Part shown: positions 34,601-43,274 of the stretch, one piece after another | How positions within the stretch are numbered: the stretch's first letter is position 1 | Layout: each line of letters opens with the position of its first letter | From: Pseudobdellovibrionaceae bacterium | GTDB taxonomy: Bacteria > Bdellovibrionota > Bdellovibrionia > Bdellovibrionales > UBA1609 | Direction of reading: 5' to 3' | DNA: 64,000 bases | Assembly (NCBI GenBank): GCA_947444305.1 | Contig: CANEZP010000005.1 | Span: 215,460-279,459, forward strand | Translations under genes and position numbers: made by a program | The notes under the pieces: model-generated | The model's database searches: none | Told to the model about the DNA's origin: nothing | Seen by the model: only the letters and a program-made list of their open reading frames with translations

Positions 34601-34732
34601 GATCGGAAATTCAACGTCGGGCATATCGCTGATGCCCATGCGCGAAAAACTGACGGCGCCGAAGACGATCAAACCGAACATCAACATCCACGCGAACACG
34701 GGCCGGCGAATCGACAGATCAGACAACGTCAC
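31622..34732 (-). CDS. RND efflux pump, inner-membrane transporter (HAE1/AcrB-like)
   Basis: A 1036-residue RND transporter with twelve helices in two repeats, each with a large periplasmic loop. The proton-relay Asp pair is seen in LSLAIGIVVDDAIMVLENIIRHREMG (about residue 405), with the second-half counterpart LMGIVKKNSILLVDFTNQ (about 935). FRDEFQPAQDQ-like entry (FLKGEFQPAQDQ) and GSFIVLYFAGFTLN also fit. HAE1-type pumps export hydrophobic drugs. The gene overlaps the tolC-like gene by 4 bp; no periplasmic adaptor (MFP) gene is in the operon. Confidence 0.93.
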   Translation of the reverse strand: MTLSDLSIRRPVFAWMLMFGLIVFGAVSFSRMGISDMPDVEFPIIALTARYEGAAPQVMEADVVDPLEDGLVSIQGVKNITSKSRVGVAEITIEFDLNRDIDSAFQDVQAKISQLQEILPPTMEPISLMKIAIAEFPIMWISVTSAKMSPVDLMVFVKNDIRDHITTVPGVGNLWMPGYLEPNLRVTVPNEGLKRYALSAMDIVNAIKNEHSEPPSGRTEFDKKEYSLRTLGEAKSIDAFKSILINSRGGMPNYNPVTLGQVAKVEEGTVDILQFARTNGQPAVGLGVVKQRGANAVSVAKAVKEKIAAVKKLLPEGTDIVVNYDGTKFVEESVAELLLTLVLAALLTSLVCWLFMGSWSSTFNVLMAIPTSVLGSFIVLYFAGFTLNIFTLLGLSLAIGIVVDDAIMVLENIIRHREMGLPRRKAALIGSREITFAAMAASVSLVAIFLPIAFMEGIIGRFLFQFGVTLSAAVMISLLEALTLTPMRAATFKGDLERTTRLGKGFEAAFVRLRDRYTSSLAWSLEHRWKVIGGSLVFFLLSFSSVAFLKGEFQPAQDQSTLMIQMTNPPGTAIGMTDERVKVVEKFLGSRSEVENYFVAAGGFSGGETNAAIVFIGMHARGKRGKDAVKGHELSQQEFIEVVREFLNKELPESKPQVQDPSTQGFGGSGNGYPVEFTIQGPEWNVLSDTAGKLMADLKEKKIMTDVNSDLLQGAPEIHIVPNRKRASERGVDVTSIGAVVNATMGGAIAGGYEKEGHRYDIRVKLEDDGRSPGDRIKELFVRNNRGQLVQLSDVVDIKTETVASSISRKNRERAITIFGNVGDKLSQQESLTKAEVLVRAQLPEGYRFTLSGSAEEFMKSFIGLLFALVLGFIVAYMVLASQFNSFIDPFTVFVALPFSFSGAFLGLLLGGMSMNLFSMIGLILLMGIVKKNSILLVDFTNQVFESKKLSVKESLIDACPNRLRPILMTSIATIAGALPAAMALGPGAEARQPMAIAVIGGVLVSTALTLYVVPSVYSLFSRFKTREAEDDDDGE

Positions 34733-35979
34733 TGTAAACTTCCTTCAAGGGAGGGCGGCAAGATCACCGCGGCGGATTCAAGTTTGATGCGGTCGAGCCG
34801 CGCGGCAAAGCGTGCTTGATCGTAAGCGCGGCGGGCGATGCCGTAATTCGTGAGCGCCAATTGCACATCGACGTTGCGGGTCAGACCGCGGCGGAATTCG
34901 CGTTGCAACGCTTGGTAATTCTTTTGCGAAAGCTCGGTCGAATTTTTGAGCGCGTTCAGCTGCCCTTCGCGCAGTTTCAAATTTTCGTGCAACGCGCGGA
35001 TCTGCGATTCGGCAAAGCGGCGAAGCCGGGCGAGCTCTAACGTAGCTTCACGTTCCTTAGAGGAACTTTCGCGTGTTTCGGCCACGCGCAGTCCGCCTTC
35101 GAAGATCGGGAACGAAAGGTGCAATCCTAAATCCCAATTGATGTCGTTCACGAAACCGGGTCGTTCAAAATAGTAGTTGCCGGTTAAATCTAAACTCGGC
35201 CAGTGGGCGCCTTTAGTGAACGTCACCTGCTCTTGCGCCGCGGCCGCGCGCTCTTTCGCGCCTTTAACATCGGGCCGCTCCTCAACCCGGTCCAAGTATT
35301 TTTCGATGGCCGGCAAGGGCGAAGCTTTCTCTTCGGGATCACTTACCGGGGCTTCGGGCGGTAAACCGGTATGAAAGCTTAAATTCTGGCGAGCGGTTCG
35401 CAAATTTGCGCTCGCTAAGCTTATGTCCGACAGCACGACGGCTTCGTTGGATTGGATGGTTAACGTTTCGTAGGAGGCGCTCTCACCACGCTGGGCCCGG
35501 CCACGCAATTCCTTTACGCGTTGAACGTAAATGCCCGCCTGCTCATTTAAGTTTTTAAGATCGTGTTCAAGCGCGAGCACGTTTAGGTACGCGGTCGCGA
35601 CCGTTTCGTAGAGTTCGAGCATACGTCCGACCCGGTCTTGTTTACCGGCGTTGACCAAATCTTCGCCCGCCCGCAACGCGGCCCATTCGCGCATCCCGCG
35701 AAACAACGGCTGTTTGAGGCGAAGATTCGTCGTGGTCTGGCTTTCCGGCGTGAATTCCCGCGCGATCGGATTTGACGGTAATTCTTGCCGGATGTAATCG
35801 GCTTCGAAAGAAACCGTCGGGTACGGTGCCGCTTTCGCGACGTTCAGCTTCGCCTCTGCTTGCACGACTTTCTCGCGGCTTTGGAGGACGATCTCGTTTT
35901 TTTCTAAGGCCGAGCGAAAAGCTTCGTCGAGCGTCGCGGCCGAACTTTGGAGGACGAAAAAATATATAAGTATAAACAC
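34729..35979 (-). CDS. TolC family outer-membrane efflux protein
   Basis: A 416-residue outer-membrane channel with two repeated halves of coiled-coil helices (about 15-200, 215-400), e.g. QSREKVVQAEAKLNVAKAAPYPTVSFEADY and its copy AAAQEQVTFTKGAHWPSLDLTGNYYFERPG. A short signal-like start (FILIYFFVLQSSAA) follows the GTG start at 35979. It lies between a Bcr-type MFS gene (28 bp upstream) and the RND gene (ATGA overlap), consistent with one efflux operon. Confidence 0.92.
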   Translation of the reverse strand: MFILIYFFVLQSSAATLDEAFRSALEKNEIVLQSREKVVQAEAKLNVAKAAPYPTVSFEADYIRQELPSNPIAREFTPESQTTTNLRLKQPLFRGMREWAALRAGEDLVNAGKQDRVGRMLELYETVATAYLNVLALEHDLKNLNEQAGIYVQRVKELRGRAQRGESASYETLTIQSNEAVVLSDISLASANLRTARQNLSFHTGLPPEAPVSDPEEKASPLPAIEKYLDRVEERPDVKGAKERAAAAQEQVTFTKGAHWPSLDLTGNYYFERPGFVNDINWDLGLHLSFPIFEGGLRVAETRESSSKEREATLELARLRRFAESQIRALHENLKLREGQLNALKNSTELSQKNYQALQREFRRGLTRNVDVQLALTNYGIARRAYDQARFAARLDRIKLESAAVILPPSLEGSLQ

Positions 35980-36007
35980 AAAAAGATGATAGGAGATCGC
36001 CGCGCAA

Positions 36008-37231
36008 CTAAGCAGCGTTTACGCGTTGCCTCGTCGAAAAAGTTACGATGCGCCGCCGGCCCAGGATCAGGATGGCGAAACCGGTCAGGGTGCCCGCGGT
36101 CATTATGGCGACGACCGGGATGATGGTTTCGATATCAAAAACGCCGACCAGCGAAGAGATAAGTGCGCCCAATCCCATTTGCAAAAAGCCCATCATCGCC
36201 GCCGCCCTACCCGCGCGGTCACCGAAGGGCGCGAGCGCCATCGCCGCGCCGTTCGGATTGATCAAACCGTAACATGACATAAATAAGAAAAGCATAAACA
36301 CCGTGGTGTAGAGATCCGCCTGCCCTAGGAATAAACCCGTCAAGAAAACGGCGGCGACCGCAACCTGCCCGGCGTAACCCGCGGTGAGCAATTGCTCGTT
36401 CGTGAAGCGACGCAAGAGTGCAACGTTGAGTTGGCTCACGCCGATGAAGCCACCCGCGATGATCGCGAAGATCCAACCGTACGCCGTTTGGCTCGTGCCG
36501 AAGCCTTTTAAGAAAATGATGGGCGAACCGGCGATGTAGACGAACAAACCCGAAAACGCGATCGAGCCGGAAATAACGTAGGCGTAGAAGCGCGGATCTC
36601 GCAGAATCTCCCAAAAACTAACTAAGATCGGTCCCGGTCTAAGGGTCACGTTCGGATCGTCGGGATGACTTTCGGGAAGAAAGAACCAAATCCCCGCGAA
36701 CAGCAGCCCGGCCATCACCGCGAGCACCACGAACACCGATTGCCATCCGAACGCGGCCGCCAGGTAACCGCCGGTGGTGGGAGCCAGCATCGGCGATGCT
36801 CCGAGAATAAGCATGAGCAAAGAAAAAACTTTCGCGCTTTCTTTTGTCGTGAAGAGATCGCGCACCATCGCCATCGCGCCGACGCCGCAACCGCAAGCGC
36901 CCAGCGCCTGCACGAGCCGCCACGCGATCAAACCCTCGGCCGTGCGCGAAAACAAACACGCGATGGATGCCGCGACGTAGAGCACGAGCCCGCAAAAGAT
37001 CGGTTTCTTGCGACCGAAGCGGTCGAGCAAAGGCCCGTAGAAAAGTTGGCCCACGGATAGACCGACGAAATAACTCGATAACGAAAGCGATATGCGCGCG
37101 ACGGTTGTGCCCAGATCGGCCGCCATCCCTTCGAACGCCGGCAGATACATATCGATCGAAAACGGGCTTAGCGCCGTCATTAAACCCAGGATAAGAATGG
37201 TAATCTTTTTTTGATTCATTAGAGGTTCCAT
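36008..37231 (-). CDS. Bcr/CflA-type MFS drug exporter
   Basis: A 407-residue, 12-helix major facilitator of the DHA1 group. PFSIDMYLPAFEGMAADLG at the start and YFVGLSVGQLFYGPLLDRFGRKKPIF (loop 2-3 motif A) are typical of Bcr/CflA. The product begins at MEPLMNQKK, or at MNQKK four codons later. It is the first gene of an apparent operon with TolC and RND genes, an unusual combination since MFS Bcr pumps work alone. Confidence 0.9.
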   Translation of the reverse strand: MEPLMNQKKITILILGLMTALSPFSIDMYLPAFEGMAADLGTTVARISLSLSSYFVGLSVGQLFYGPLLDRFGRKKPIFCGLVLYVAASIACLFSRTAEGLIAWRLVQALGACGCGVGAMAMVRDLFTTKESAKVFSLLMLILGASPMLAPTTGGYLAAAFGWQSVFVVLAVMAGLLFAGIWFFLPESHPDDPNVTLRPGPILVSFWEILRDPRFYAYVISGSIAFSGLFVYIAGSPIIFLKGFGTSQTAYGWIFAIIAGGFIGVSQLNVALLRRFTNEQLLTAGYAGQVAVAAVFLTGLFLGQADLYTTVFMLFLFMSCYGLINPNGAAMALAPFGDRAGRAAAMMGFLQMGLGALISSLVGVFDIETIIPVVAIMTAGTLTGFAILILGRRRIVTFSTRQRVNAA

Positions 37232-37305
37232 ATTCCTTCCGCCTTACCCCGGCGGTCAAGCGGTGCCTCTTGGCAAAAGCCCGGGAATAGATTTACGATG
37301 GCGAG

Positions 37306-37881
37306 ATGAACCCGATCGCAAATGATTTGCGGCAACAAGGATATAGTCAGACGGCGGACTTTGTCTCTGCGGGCATGATCGCGGCTCTACGGAATGAGCT
37401 CAATGGTTTGCGTACGGCGGGGCAATTCAAACGCGCCGGCGTCGGTCCGGTGAAGGCCGTAAATGATCAAGTCAGGCACGACGAGGTATTCTGGTTTCAT
37501 GATCCCGCACTAAGCGAGACGCAATGCAAATTCTTAGCACCCATCGACGAAATCAAAAACACGATTAACCGCGAATTGTTCTTGGGTCTGAGCCATCACG
37601 AGTTTCACTACGCTCACTACCCGGCCGGTGGCTTTTACGCGCGACACTGGGACAATCTGCGCGGTACGGGCAAACGCAAAATTTCTTTGGCGCTTTATTT
37701 GAATCAAGATTGGCATGAAGCCGACGGTGGGCAATTGCGCTTGTACCTGCCCGCCGGGCCGGTCGACGTCGCACCGCGAGCGGGAACTCTTATTTGTTTT
37801 CTAAGTGAAGAGATTGAGCACGAAGTTTTAGAAAGCTTCGCGCCGCGGGAGAGCGTGACCGGGTGGTTTAGAACCGCGTAG
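37306..37881 (+). CDS. 2-oxoglutarate-Fe(II) oxygenase (prolyl 4-hydroxylase-like)
   Basis: A 191-residue double-stranded beta-helix oxygenase. Iron ligands are visible: H-x-D in FYARHWDN (about residue 109) and the distal His in EEIEHEVLES (about 168), with Arg for 2-oxoglutarate in RESVTGWFRT (about 183). The sequence GYSQTADFVSAGMIAALRNELNGL and LALYLNQDWHEADGGQLRLYL match the PA0310/SM-20-type protein hydroxylase family. Its protein substrate cannot be told from sequence. The end overlaps the convergent MFS gene by 14 bp. Confidence 0.85.
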   Translation: MNPIANDLRQQGYSQTADFVSAGMIAALRNELNGLRTAGQFKRAGVGPVKAVNDQVRHDEVFWFHDPALSETQCKFLAPIDEIKNTINRELFLGLSHHEFHYAHYPAGGFYARHWDNLRGTGKRKISLALYLNQDWHEADGGQLRLYLPAGPVDVAPRAGTLICFLSEEIEHEVLESFAPRESVTGWFRTA

Positions 37882-39097
37882 CGCCCGGCGCTTCAACGAT
37901 TCGCTTGATCCGGTATGTGAGATAGATCGTGATGAGCACCGTTACCGTAAGGATGTACCCTAGCGTATCGAAATGCTCGAGCTTGCCGGTCGAAGTCTCA
38001 ACGACGATGAGACCCGCGGCTAACGACGACAATCCTCCCGATACCTGCTGCAGCGAAGAATTCACCGCCATGAACGATCCCCGCTGTGCCGGCGTGGGTA
38101 AAGCGGATGTCAAAGCTTGCGAAGGAATCGTGCGCGAAAAAATGCCGACGAAGAACAAGGTTTGCACGACGATCAAAGTAGTCAACGAGCTCGGGCCCAT
38201 GTGCGTGTAGATGAGAACCATGGGGATGGTGAACGCCGCGCCGAACGCAAACATGGGGAATTTACCGAAACGATCGGAGCCACGGCCGATGAGCGGGCCG
38301 ATCAACATCGACATCAGACCCGTGACCAAATAGAGGATCGGTAAACTCTTAAACGGTATCTCAAGATTGTGTACGGCGTACGCCGTCCCGAACGGCATCA
38401 TCATGTAGGCACCGGTCGTCAGCAACGCCGTGTTCGCGAACGCGAGCAGATAGCGCGGAGTCTTTACCGTTCCCGTTAAATGCGTGAACGGGCTTTGCAC
38501 GTCTTTGATCTTTAAATGTTCGTTCACCGGTTTTAGATTATAGAAGATCAAGATGCCGACGAAAGCGCCGATCGCGACGATCATCAGGAACGGTGCGTGC
38601 CAGCCCCACAAACTTGAGAAATAAAGTCCGGCGGGAATACCTAAAATTTGGCTGGCCCCGAAAGCCGTCTGCATGAAGCCCATCACCCGGCCGCGTTGTT
38701 CGTAGGCAAATAAATCGGTGCCGATCGCCATGACGATCGATCCGATCACGCCGCCGAAGATGCCCGTGAAGATGCGCGCCGCAAGCAAAAGGTGATAATC
38801 GGGCGCCATGCCGCAAACCAAAGTGCCGAGCAAAAAACCCGTGTAGAAAAAGAGCAGCATTTTTTTGCGATCAAAGCGGTCGGCAAACCCGGCGGCGAGT
38901 AAACCCGAAGCCCCCGCCGCGAACGCGTAGGCCGACACCACTAAGCCGAACTGCGCGGGCGTGATCTTCAGCGAAGGCATCAACATCGCACCGAGCGGTG
39001 AAATGATCATAAAATCGAGAATGATCGTGAATTGCAGGAACGCCAGCATGGCGATAACGAATTTTTGGTACGGCGTGAACGCTTTTACTTCGGACAT
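37868..39097 (-). CDS. MFS transporter
   Basis: A 409-residue, 12-helix transporter. MSEVKAFTPYQKFVIAMLAF is taken as start (ATG 39097); a frame extending to 39193 has no visible SD. Motif A is seen as GFADRFDRKKMLLFFYTGFL (about residue 70) and again near GPLIGRGSDRFGKFPMF. Typical of drug- or sugar-exporting MFS (DHA1), substrate unknown. It is divergent from the ABC transporter pair, 58 bp apart. Confidence 0.85.
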   Translation of the reverse strand: MSEVKAFTPYQKFVIAMLAFLQFTIILDFMIISPLGAMLMPSLKITPAQFGLVVSAYAFAAGASGLLAAGFADRFDRKKMLLFFYTGFLLGTLVCGMAPDYHLLLAARIFTGIFGGVIGSIVMAIGTDLFAYEQRGRVMGFMQTAFGASQILGIPAGLYFSSLWGWHAPFLMIVAIGAFVGILIFYNLKPVNEHLKIKDVQSPFTHLTGTVKTPRYLLAFANTALLTTGAYMMMPFGTAYAVHNLEIPFKSLPILYLVTGLMSMLIGPLIGRGSDRFGKFPMFAFGAAFTIPMVLIYTHMGPSSLTTLIVVQTLFFVGIFSRTIPSQALTSALPTPAQRGSFMAVNSSLQQVSGGLSSLAAGLIVVETSTGKLEHFDTLGYILTVTVLITIYLTYRIKRIVEAPGATRF

Positions 39098-39155
39098 CAG
39101 AAAATTGTAATGACGAAGCCGATGAAAAGCACACACAATATGCCGAGGAGTACCA

Positions 39156-40082
39156 ATGGAAGACGGCATTATATCGGTCCAAAACTTAAGCAAGGTGTAC
39201 GCCTCGGGTTACCAAGCTTTAAAGAACGTTAACTTAAATATCCGCAAGGGTGAGATCTTCGCCCTGCTCGGCCCTAACGGCGCGGGTAAGACCACGTTGA
39301 TCAGCATCATTTGCGGGATCGTCAATCCAAGTTCAGGAACGGTAAAAGCCGACGGCCACGACATTTTGAGCGATTACCGCGCGGCCCGCGGCAAGATCGG
39401 CTTGGTGCCGCAAGAACTCACCACCGACATTTTCGAAAAAGTGTACGATACGGTGAAGTTCAGCCGCGGCTTGTTCGGCAAAACGCCCAACCCTGCCCAC
39501 CTTGAAAAAGTTTTGAAGGATCTCACGCTCTGGGAAAAGAAAGACAACAAAATCATGACCCTTTCGGGCGGGATGAAACGCCGGGTAATGATCGCGAAGG
39601 CCCTGTCGCACGAACCGACGATTCTTTTTCTTGATGAACCTTCGGCCGGCGTTGACGTCGAACTACGCCGGGAGATGTGGGACATGGTGCGTGCGCTCAG
39701 GGATAACGGCGTCACCATCATCCTCACCACCCACTACATTGAAGAAGCACAGGAGATGGCCGATCGCATCGGCATCATCAGCAAAGGTGAGCTCATCTTG
39801 GTCGAAAATAAAAATGACCTGATGAAAAAGCTGGGTAAAAAAACACTGTCGCTCGTGCTGCAAAACCCGCTTGAGGAAGTCCCGGCTGAACTGGCACCGT
39901 TTAAGGTCGAACTCTCGGCCGATCGCACGCAATTGACTTACAGTTTCGACTCGCAAGGCGAACAGACCGGTATCGCGGCACTGATCAAAAAGATGAATGA
40001 CATCGGCATCGGTTTCAAAGATTTGAACACCAGCGAAAGCTCGCTCGAAGAAATTTTCGTTAAACTTGTCGGGGGCCGGTAA
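39156..40082 (+). CDS. ABC transporter ATP-binding protein (ABC-2 type exporter)
   Basis: A 308-residue ATPase: Walker [10 protein letters not shown] (about residue 41), Q-loop LVPQELT, signature LSGGMKRR (about 143), Walker [15 protein letters not shown] and the H-loop THYIEEA. The C-terminal 70 residues extend beyond the NBD like in drug-resistance/NodI-type ATPases. ATG 39156 follows GAGGAG. The stop of this gene overlaps the start of the permease, so both form one two-gene exporter. Confidence 0.95.
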   Translation: MEDGIISVQNLSKVYASGYQALKNVNLNIRKGEIFALLGPNGAGKTTLISIICGIVNPSSGTVKADGHDILSDYRAARGKIGLVPQELTTDIFEKVYDTVKFSRGLFGKTPNPAHLEKVLKDLTLWEKKDNKIMTLSGGMKRRVMIAKALSHEPTILFLDEPSAGVDVELRREMWDMVRALRDNGVTIILTTHYIEEAQEMADRIGIISKGELILVENKNDLMKKLGKKTLSLVLQNPLEEVPAELAPFKVELSADRTQLTYSFDSQGEQTGIAALIKKMNDIGIGFKDLNTSESSLEEIFVKLVGGR

Positions 40083-40849
40083 TGCATTTTAATATTCACG
40101 CGGTTAAGGCGATCTACTTTTACGAACTCTCACGCTTCTTTCGTACGATCTTCCAAAGTCTTGCGTCGCCCGTCTTGTCCACGTCGCTTTACTTCATCGT
40201 CTTCGGTTCGGCGATCGGGTCCCGCATGGGCGAGATCGACAGCGTTAGTTACGGTGCCTTCATTGTCCCCGGCTTAATTATGCTGTCGATCCTGACCGAA
40301 AGTGTTTCGAACGCTTCTTTCGGAATTTACATGCCCAAGTGGTCGGGCACCATTTACGAAGTGCTCTCGGCACCGATTTCGGCCCTTGAAATCGTCGTCG
40401 GGTACGTAGGCGCGGCGGCCACCAAGTCCGTAATCTTAGGCACGGTCATCCTCTGCACCGCGCGCGTGTTCGTGAACTTCTCGGTCGCGCACCCTTTGGT
40501 TATGGTGGCGTTCCTTGTTCTGACCTCGGTCACCTTTAGTTTGTTCGGGTTCATCATCGGATTGTGGGCCGACGGCTTCGAAAAGCTCCAGGTCGTCCCG
40601 CTGATGATCATCACGCCCCTGACCTTTCTGGGCGGTAGTTTTTACTCCATCAATATGCTGCCGCCCGTTTGGCAAAAGATCACCCTCTTCAACCCGGTCG
40701 TTTACTTAATCAGCGGCTTTCGCTGGAGTTTCTACGGGATATCTGACGTCGGCGTAGTCGCCTCACTCGGGATGACGCTCGTTTTTATGTCGGGCTGCCT
40801 CGCTGTAATTTGGTGGATCTTTAAGACGGGTTACAAAATCAAGAACTAG
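40082..40849 (+). CDS. ABC-2 type permease
   Basis: A 255-residue membrane partner of the preceding ATPase, six helices, ABC-2 fold. [24 protein letters not shown] at the start, [28 protein letters not shown] and the late [37 protein letters not shown] (family motif shown in shortened segments) fit the NodJ/daunorubicin-type subfamily. Exported substrate unknown. Confidence 0.93.
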   Translation: MHFNIHAVKAIYFYELSRFFRTIFQSLASPVLSTSLYFIVFGSAIGSRMGEIDSVSYGAFIVPGLIMLSILTESVSNASFGIYMPKWSGTIYEVLSAPISALEIVVGYVGAAATKSVILGTVILCTARVFVNFSVAHPLVMVAFLVLTSVTFSLFGFIIGLWADGFEKLQVVPLMIITPLTFLGGSFYSINMLPPVWQKITLFNPVVYLISGFRWSFYGISDVGVVASLGMTLVFMSGCLAVIWWIFKTGYKIKN

Positions 40850-40901
40850 CCGGTGACACCCCGGGATGCATTTGCTACCTCCCCACCCAGAGGTAAATGA
40901 A

Positions 40902-41327
40902 ATGACACGAATTCTTGGTTCACTGGCTTTGGTATTGGCGTTGACCGCCTGCGCGGAAAATAAAAACAACTCGGATTTCACGGGCGAAACTTCCGCGATG
41001 AAGGGTTCAATCGTTGGTCATTGGGCCACGGTCTGTGAACCCGACGACGAGGTTTTCGTTAAAAAGGAATTGTTGTTCGATAACACTTCCGGAATGGGCA
41101 AGGCTCGTTGGTTCAAAGACAGTGAATGTAAAGGTCCCGTTCTTCGCAGTCAGGGTCCCAACACGTTTACTTACACCGTTGAGAATAAACCGAGCTTGGG
41201 ACAGGCCCGCCTATTGATGAAGGTCGGTGAAATCCCTTCTCAACCGAGCGACGTCACTTTGTTCGACGACACCATGACCATCCACGTTTATGGAATCACG
41301 CTCCAGTACAACCGGGTGTCGCAATGA
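40902..41327 (+). CDS. Small lipoprotein, paralogue of the next gene
   Basis: A 141-residue lipoprotein (lipobox ALTAC at residues 14-18; ATG 40902 preceded by GAGGTAAATGAA). The mature part has the pattern GHWATVCEP...ECKG..TFTYTVEN...LFDDTMTIHV, a lipocalin-like single sheet with two cysteines likely in a disulphide (VCEPDD, SECKG). It overlaps the next gene by ATGA, and the two products share the same plan. Confidence 0.65.
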   Translation: MTRILGSLALVLALTACAENKNNSDFTGETSAMKGSIVGHWATVCEPDDEVFVKKELLFDNTSGMGKARWFKDSECKGPVLRSQGPNTFTYTVENKPSLGQARLLMKVGEIPSQPSDVTLFDDTMTIHVYGITLQYNRVSQ

Positions 41328-41728
41328 ATCGCGCATTGATTTTAATTCTGTGGATACTTTTGCCCGCCGGCGCGGACGCGATCACCTTAGACGATTTTGT
41401 CGGTGACTGGGTGAGTGAGTGCACGAGACGTGGCGAAACCTATACGCAGGAGCATGTTAGCCTGGGCTTACTGAAGGGCTCCGCAATCGCGATGCACTAT
41501 TCCAATGACAATTGTGCGGGTGAGCCGGTGAGCTCCGATGCGATTTCGAAATTCACCTACAACGTCAGTTCCAACGCCCGGGGCGAAGCTAGGTTTAGTC
41601 TCGTTTTGGAAGACGAATCGGAATCATCGGCCGAGATGACGCTCAAGAATGAAGTTATGACCATTCTTGTTAATGGTGAAGTTACGGACCGTTACTTTCG
41701 GAACCGAAGCGGGAAATCCCCGCTCTAA
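41324..41728 (+). CDS. Small exported protein, paralogue of the preceding lipoprotein
   Basis: A 134-residue protein with a signal peptide (LILILWILLPAGADA) and the same two-cysteine plan as its neighbour: GDWVSECTRRG...NDNCAGEPV...FTYNVSS...EMTLKNEVMTILV. There is no lipobox, so it is periplasmic or secreted. ATGA coupling to the preceding gene. Function unknown. It overlaps the convergent gene by 4 bp. Confidence 0.65.
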   Translation: MNRALILILWILLPAGADAITLDDFVGDWVSECTRRGETYTQEHVSLGLLKGSAIAMHYSNDNCAGEPVSSDAISKFTYNVSSNARGEARFSLVLEDESESSAEMTLKNEVMTILVNGEVTDRYFRNRSGKSPL

Positions 41729-42147
41729 CAGCCTTCTTCGACGTCAAATTCGGAAGTGGGAACGCGCTTCGAGCGCAGCTGCTTCCGGGCCTCGGCCGCG
41801 ATGGATTCAAATTTATCGCGGATTTTCTCGAGCTCTTCCTCTTCCATTTCTTCTAAGTCCATCAGAGAGTTGTGCGCGACTTTGTCGGCGCGGATGAGTT
41901 CATCCAGTTTCAGGTGCATCGCGACCGAATCGCTGTTTTGCGAATTCTGAATTAGAAAAACCATCAAAAATGTAATGATCGTGGTGCTGGTATTAATCAC
42001 CAATTGCCAGGTGTCATTGAAGCCGAAGAACGGGCCACTTACCGCCCAGACGATGATGATGAGTAAGGCCACGGTGAAAGTGCCGGGTTTACCCGCGTAT
42101 TTTGCGGCGCCTTTGGCGAATCTCGAGAACCAACTTTTTTTATTCAT
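41725..42147 (-). CDS. Low-affinity iron permease family protein
   Basis: A 140-residue protein with two helices (about 24-42, 52-66). FAKGAAKYAGKPGTFTVALLIIIVWAVSGPFFGF, DTWQLVINTSTTIITFLMVFLIQNSQNSD and AMHLKLDELIRA (given in parts) are the core of the low-affinity iron permease family. A long charged helix, DLEEMEEEELEKIRDKFESIA, follows. In bacteria the transport role is not proven. Confidence 0.88.
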   Translation of the reverse strand: MNKKSWFSRFAKGAAKYAGKPGTFTVALLIIIVWAVSGPFFGFNDTWQLVINTSTTIITFLMVFLIQNSQNSDSVAMHLKLDELIRADKVAHNSLMDLEEMEEEELEKIRDKFESIAAEARKQLRSKRVPTSEFDVEEGC

Positions 42148-42210
42148 CGTGACTTTCCCCCGCCGTAAATTCGGCTATTCTTTGTTAGTTGTTTTAGCAC
42201 GGAGGTAAAG

Positions 42211-43242
42211 ATGGAATACAGAAGATTAGGCCGCACGGGATTACAGGTTCCGGTTTTTAGCTACGGCACGGCCACGTTCGGGGGCGGCGGAGAATTTTTT
42301 AAAGCTTGGGGCGCGACCGACGTTAAAGAAGCTAAACGCCTCATCGACATCTGCATGGATTCGGGTCTGAACTTTTTCGATACCGCGAACGTTTATTCGC
42401 GTGGTCTTTCCGAAGAAATTCTTGGTCAAGCGATCGAAGGCCGCCGCGCGCAGATGTTGCTTTCGACGAAAGCCACCTTTCCCATGGGCGACGGTGCGAA
42501 TGAGCGCGGCTCTTCCCGCCAGCATTTAACGGCGGCGCTTAATGCCTCACTCAAAAGATTAAAGACCGATTACGTCGACATGTACTTCATGCACGGCTGG
42601 GATGCGCACACCCCCGTCGCCGAGACCTTAGACACCCTTAACGGTTTCGTGCAATCGGGCAAAGTGCGCTACGTCGGTTGTTCGAATTTTCCTTCGTGGC
42701 ATTTGATGAAGTCCCTCGCCTACGCGGATCAGCACGGACTTGCGCGCTACGCCGCTCACCAAGCGTACTACTCGCTCGTCGGCCGCGAACTCGAGTTTGA
42801 GCATATTCCGTTCGCCCTGGATCAAGGTGTCGGAACCATGGTGTGGAGCCCGCTCGCCGGCGGCGCCCTAAGCGGAAAAATCCGCCGCGACAAACCGGCG
42901 CCGAAAGATTCGCGATTGGGGCAAATCAACTTCGTAAAATACAACGACGAAACTTTGTTCAACGTGGTCGACGTTTTAGATTCTATCGGTAAAGAACGCG
43001 GCAAGACGGTGGCGCAGGTGGCGCTCAACTGGATCTTGCGCAAACCGACCATCGCCAACATCGTCGTCGGCGCACGCAACGAAGAGCAATTGAAAGCCAA
43101 CCTCGGTGCCCTCGATTGGAAGCTGACGAATGAGGAAGTCGGATTGCTTGATAAGGCGAGCGCGCCGGTCATCCCCTATCCTAACTGGCACCAAAAAGAT
43201 TTCCCGTCCTTGATTCCGTCGTTGCCGTCGGTGACACAATAG
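42211..43242 (+). CDS. Aldo/keto reductase
   Basis: A 343-residue NADPH-dependent oxidoreductase of the AKR superfamily (TIM barrel). Catalytic residues are seen in FFDTANVYSRG (Asp, Tyr), LLSTKATFP (Lys) and DMYFMHGWD (His). GCSNFPSWHL and VAQVALNWILRKPTIANIVVGARNEEQL form the cofactor site. SD CGGAGGTAAAG before ATG 42211. Substrate unknown. Confidence 0.93.
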   Translation: MEYRRLGRTGLQVPVFSYGTATFGGGGEFFKAWGATDVKEAKRLIDICMDSGLNFFDTANVYSRGLSEEILGQAIEGRRAQMLLSTKATFPMGDGANERGSSRQHLTAALNASLKRLKTDYVDMYFMHGWDAHTPVAETLDTLNGFVQSGKVRYVGCSNFPSWHLMKSLAYADQHGLARYAAHQAYYSLVGRELEFEHIPFALDQGVGTMVWSPLAGGALSGKIRRDKPAPKDSRLGQINFVKYNDETLFNVVDVLDSIGKERGKTVAQVALNWILRKPTIANIVVGARNEEQLKANLGALDWKLTNEEVGLLDKASAPVIPYPNWHQKDFPSLIPSLPSVTQ

Positions 43243-43274
43243 GCGACGTACTTCTCGTTACCGAGCACGACTTC

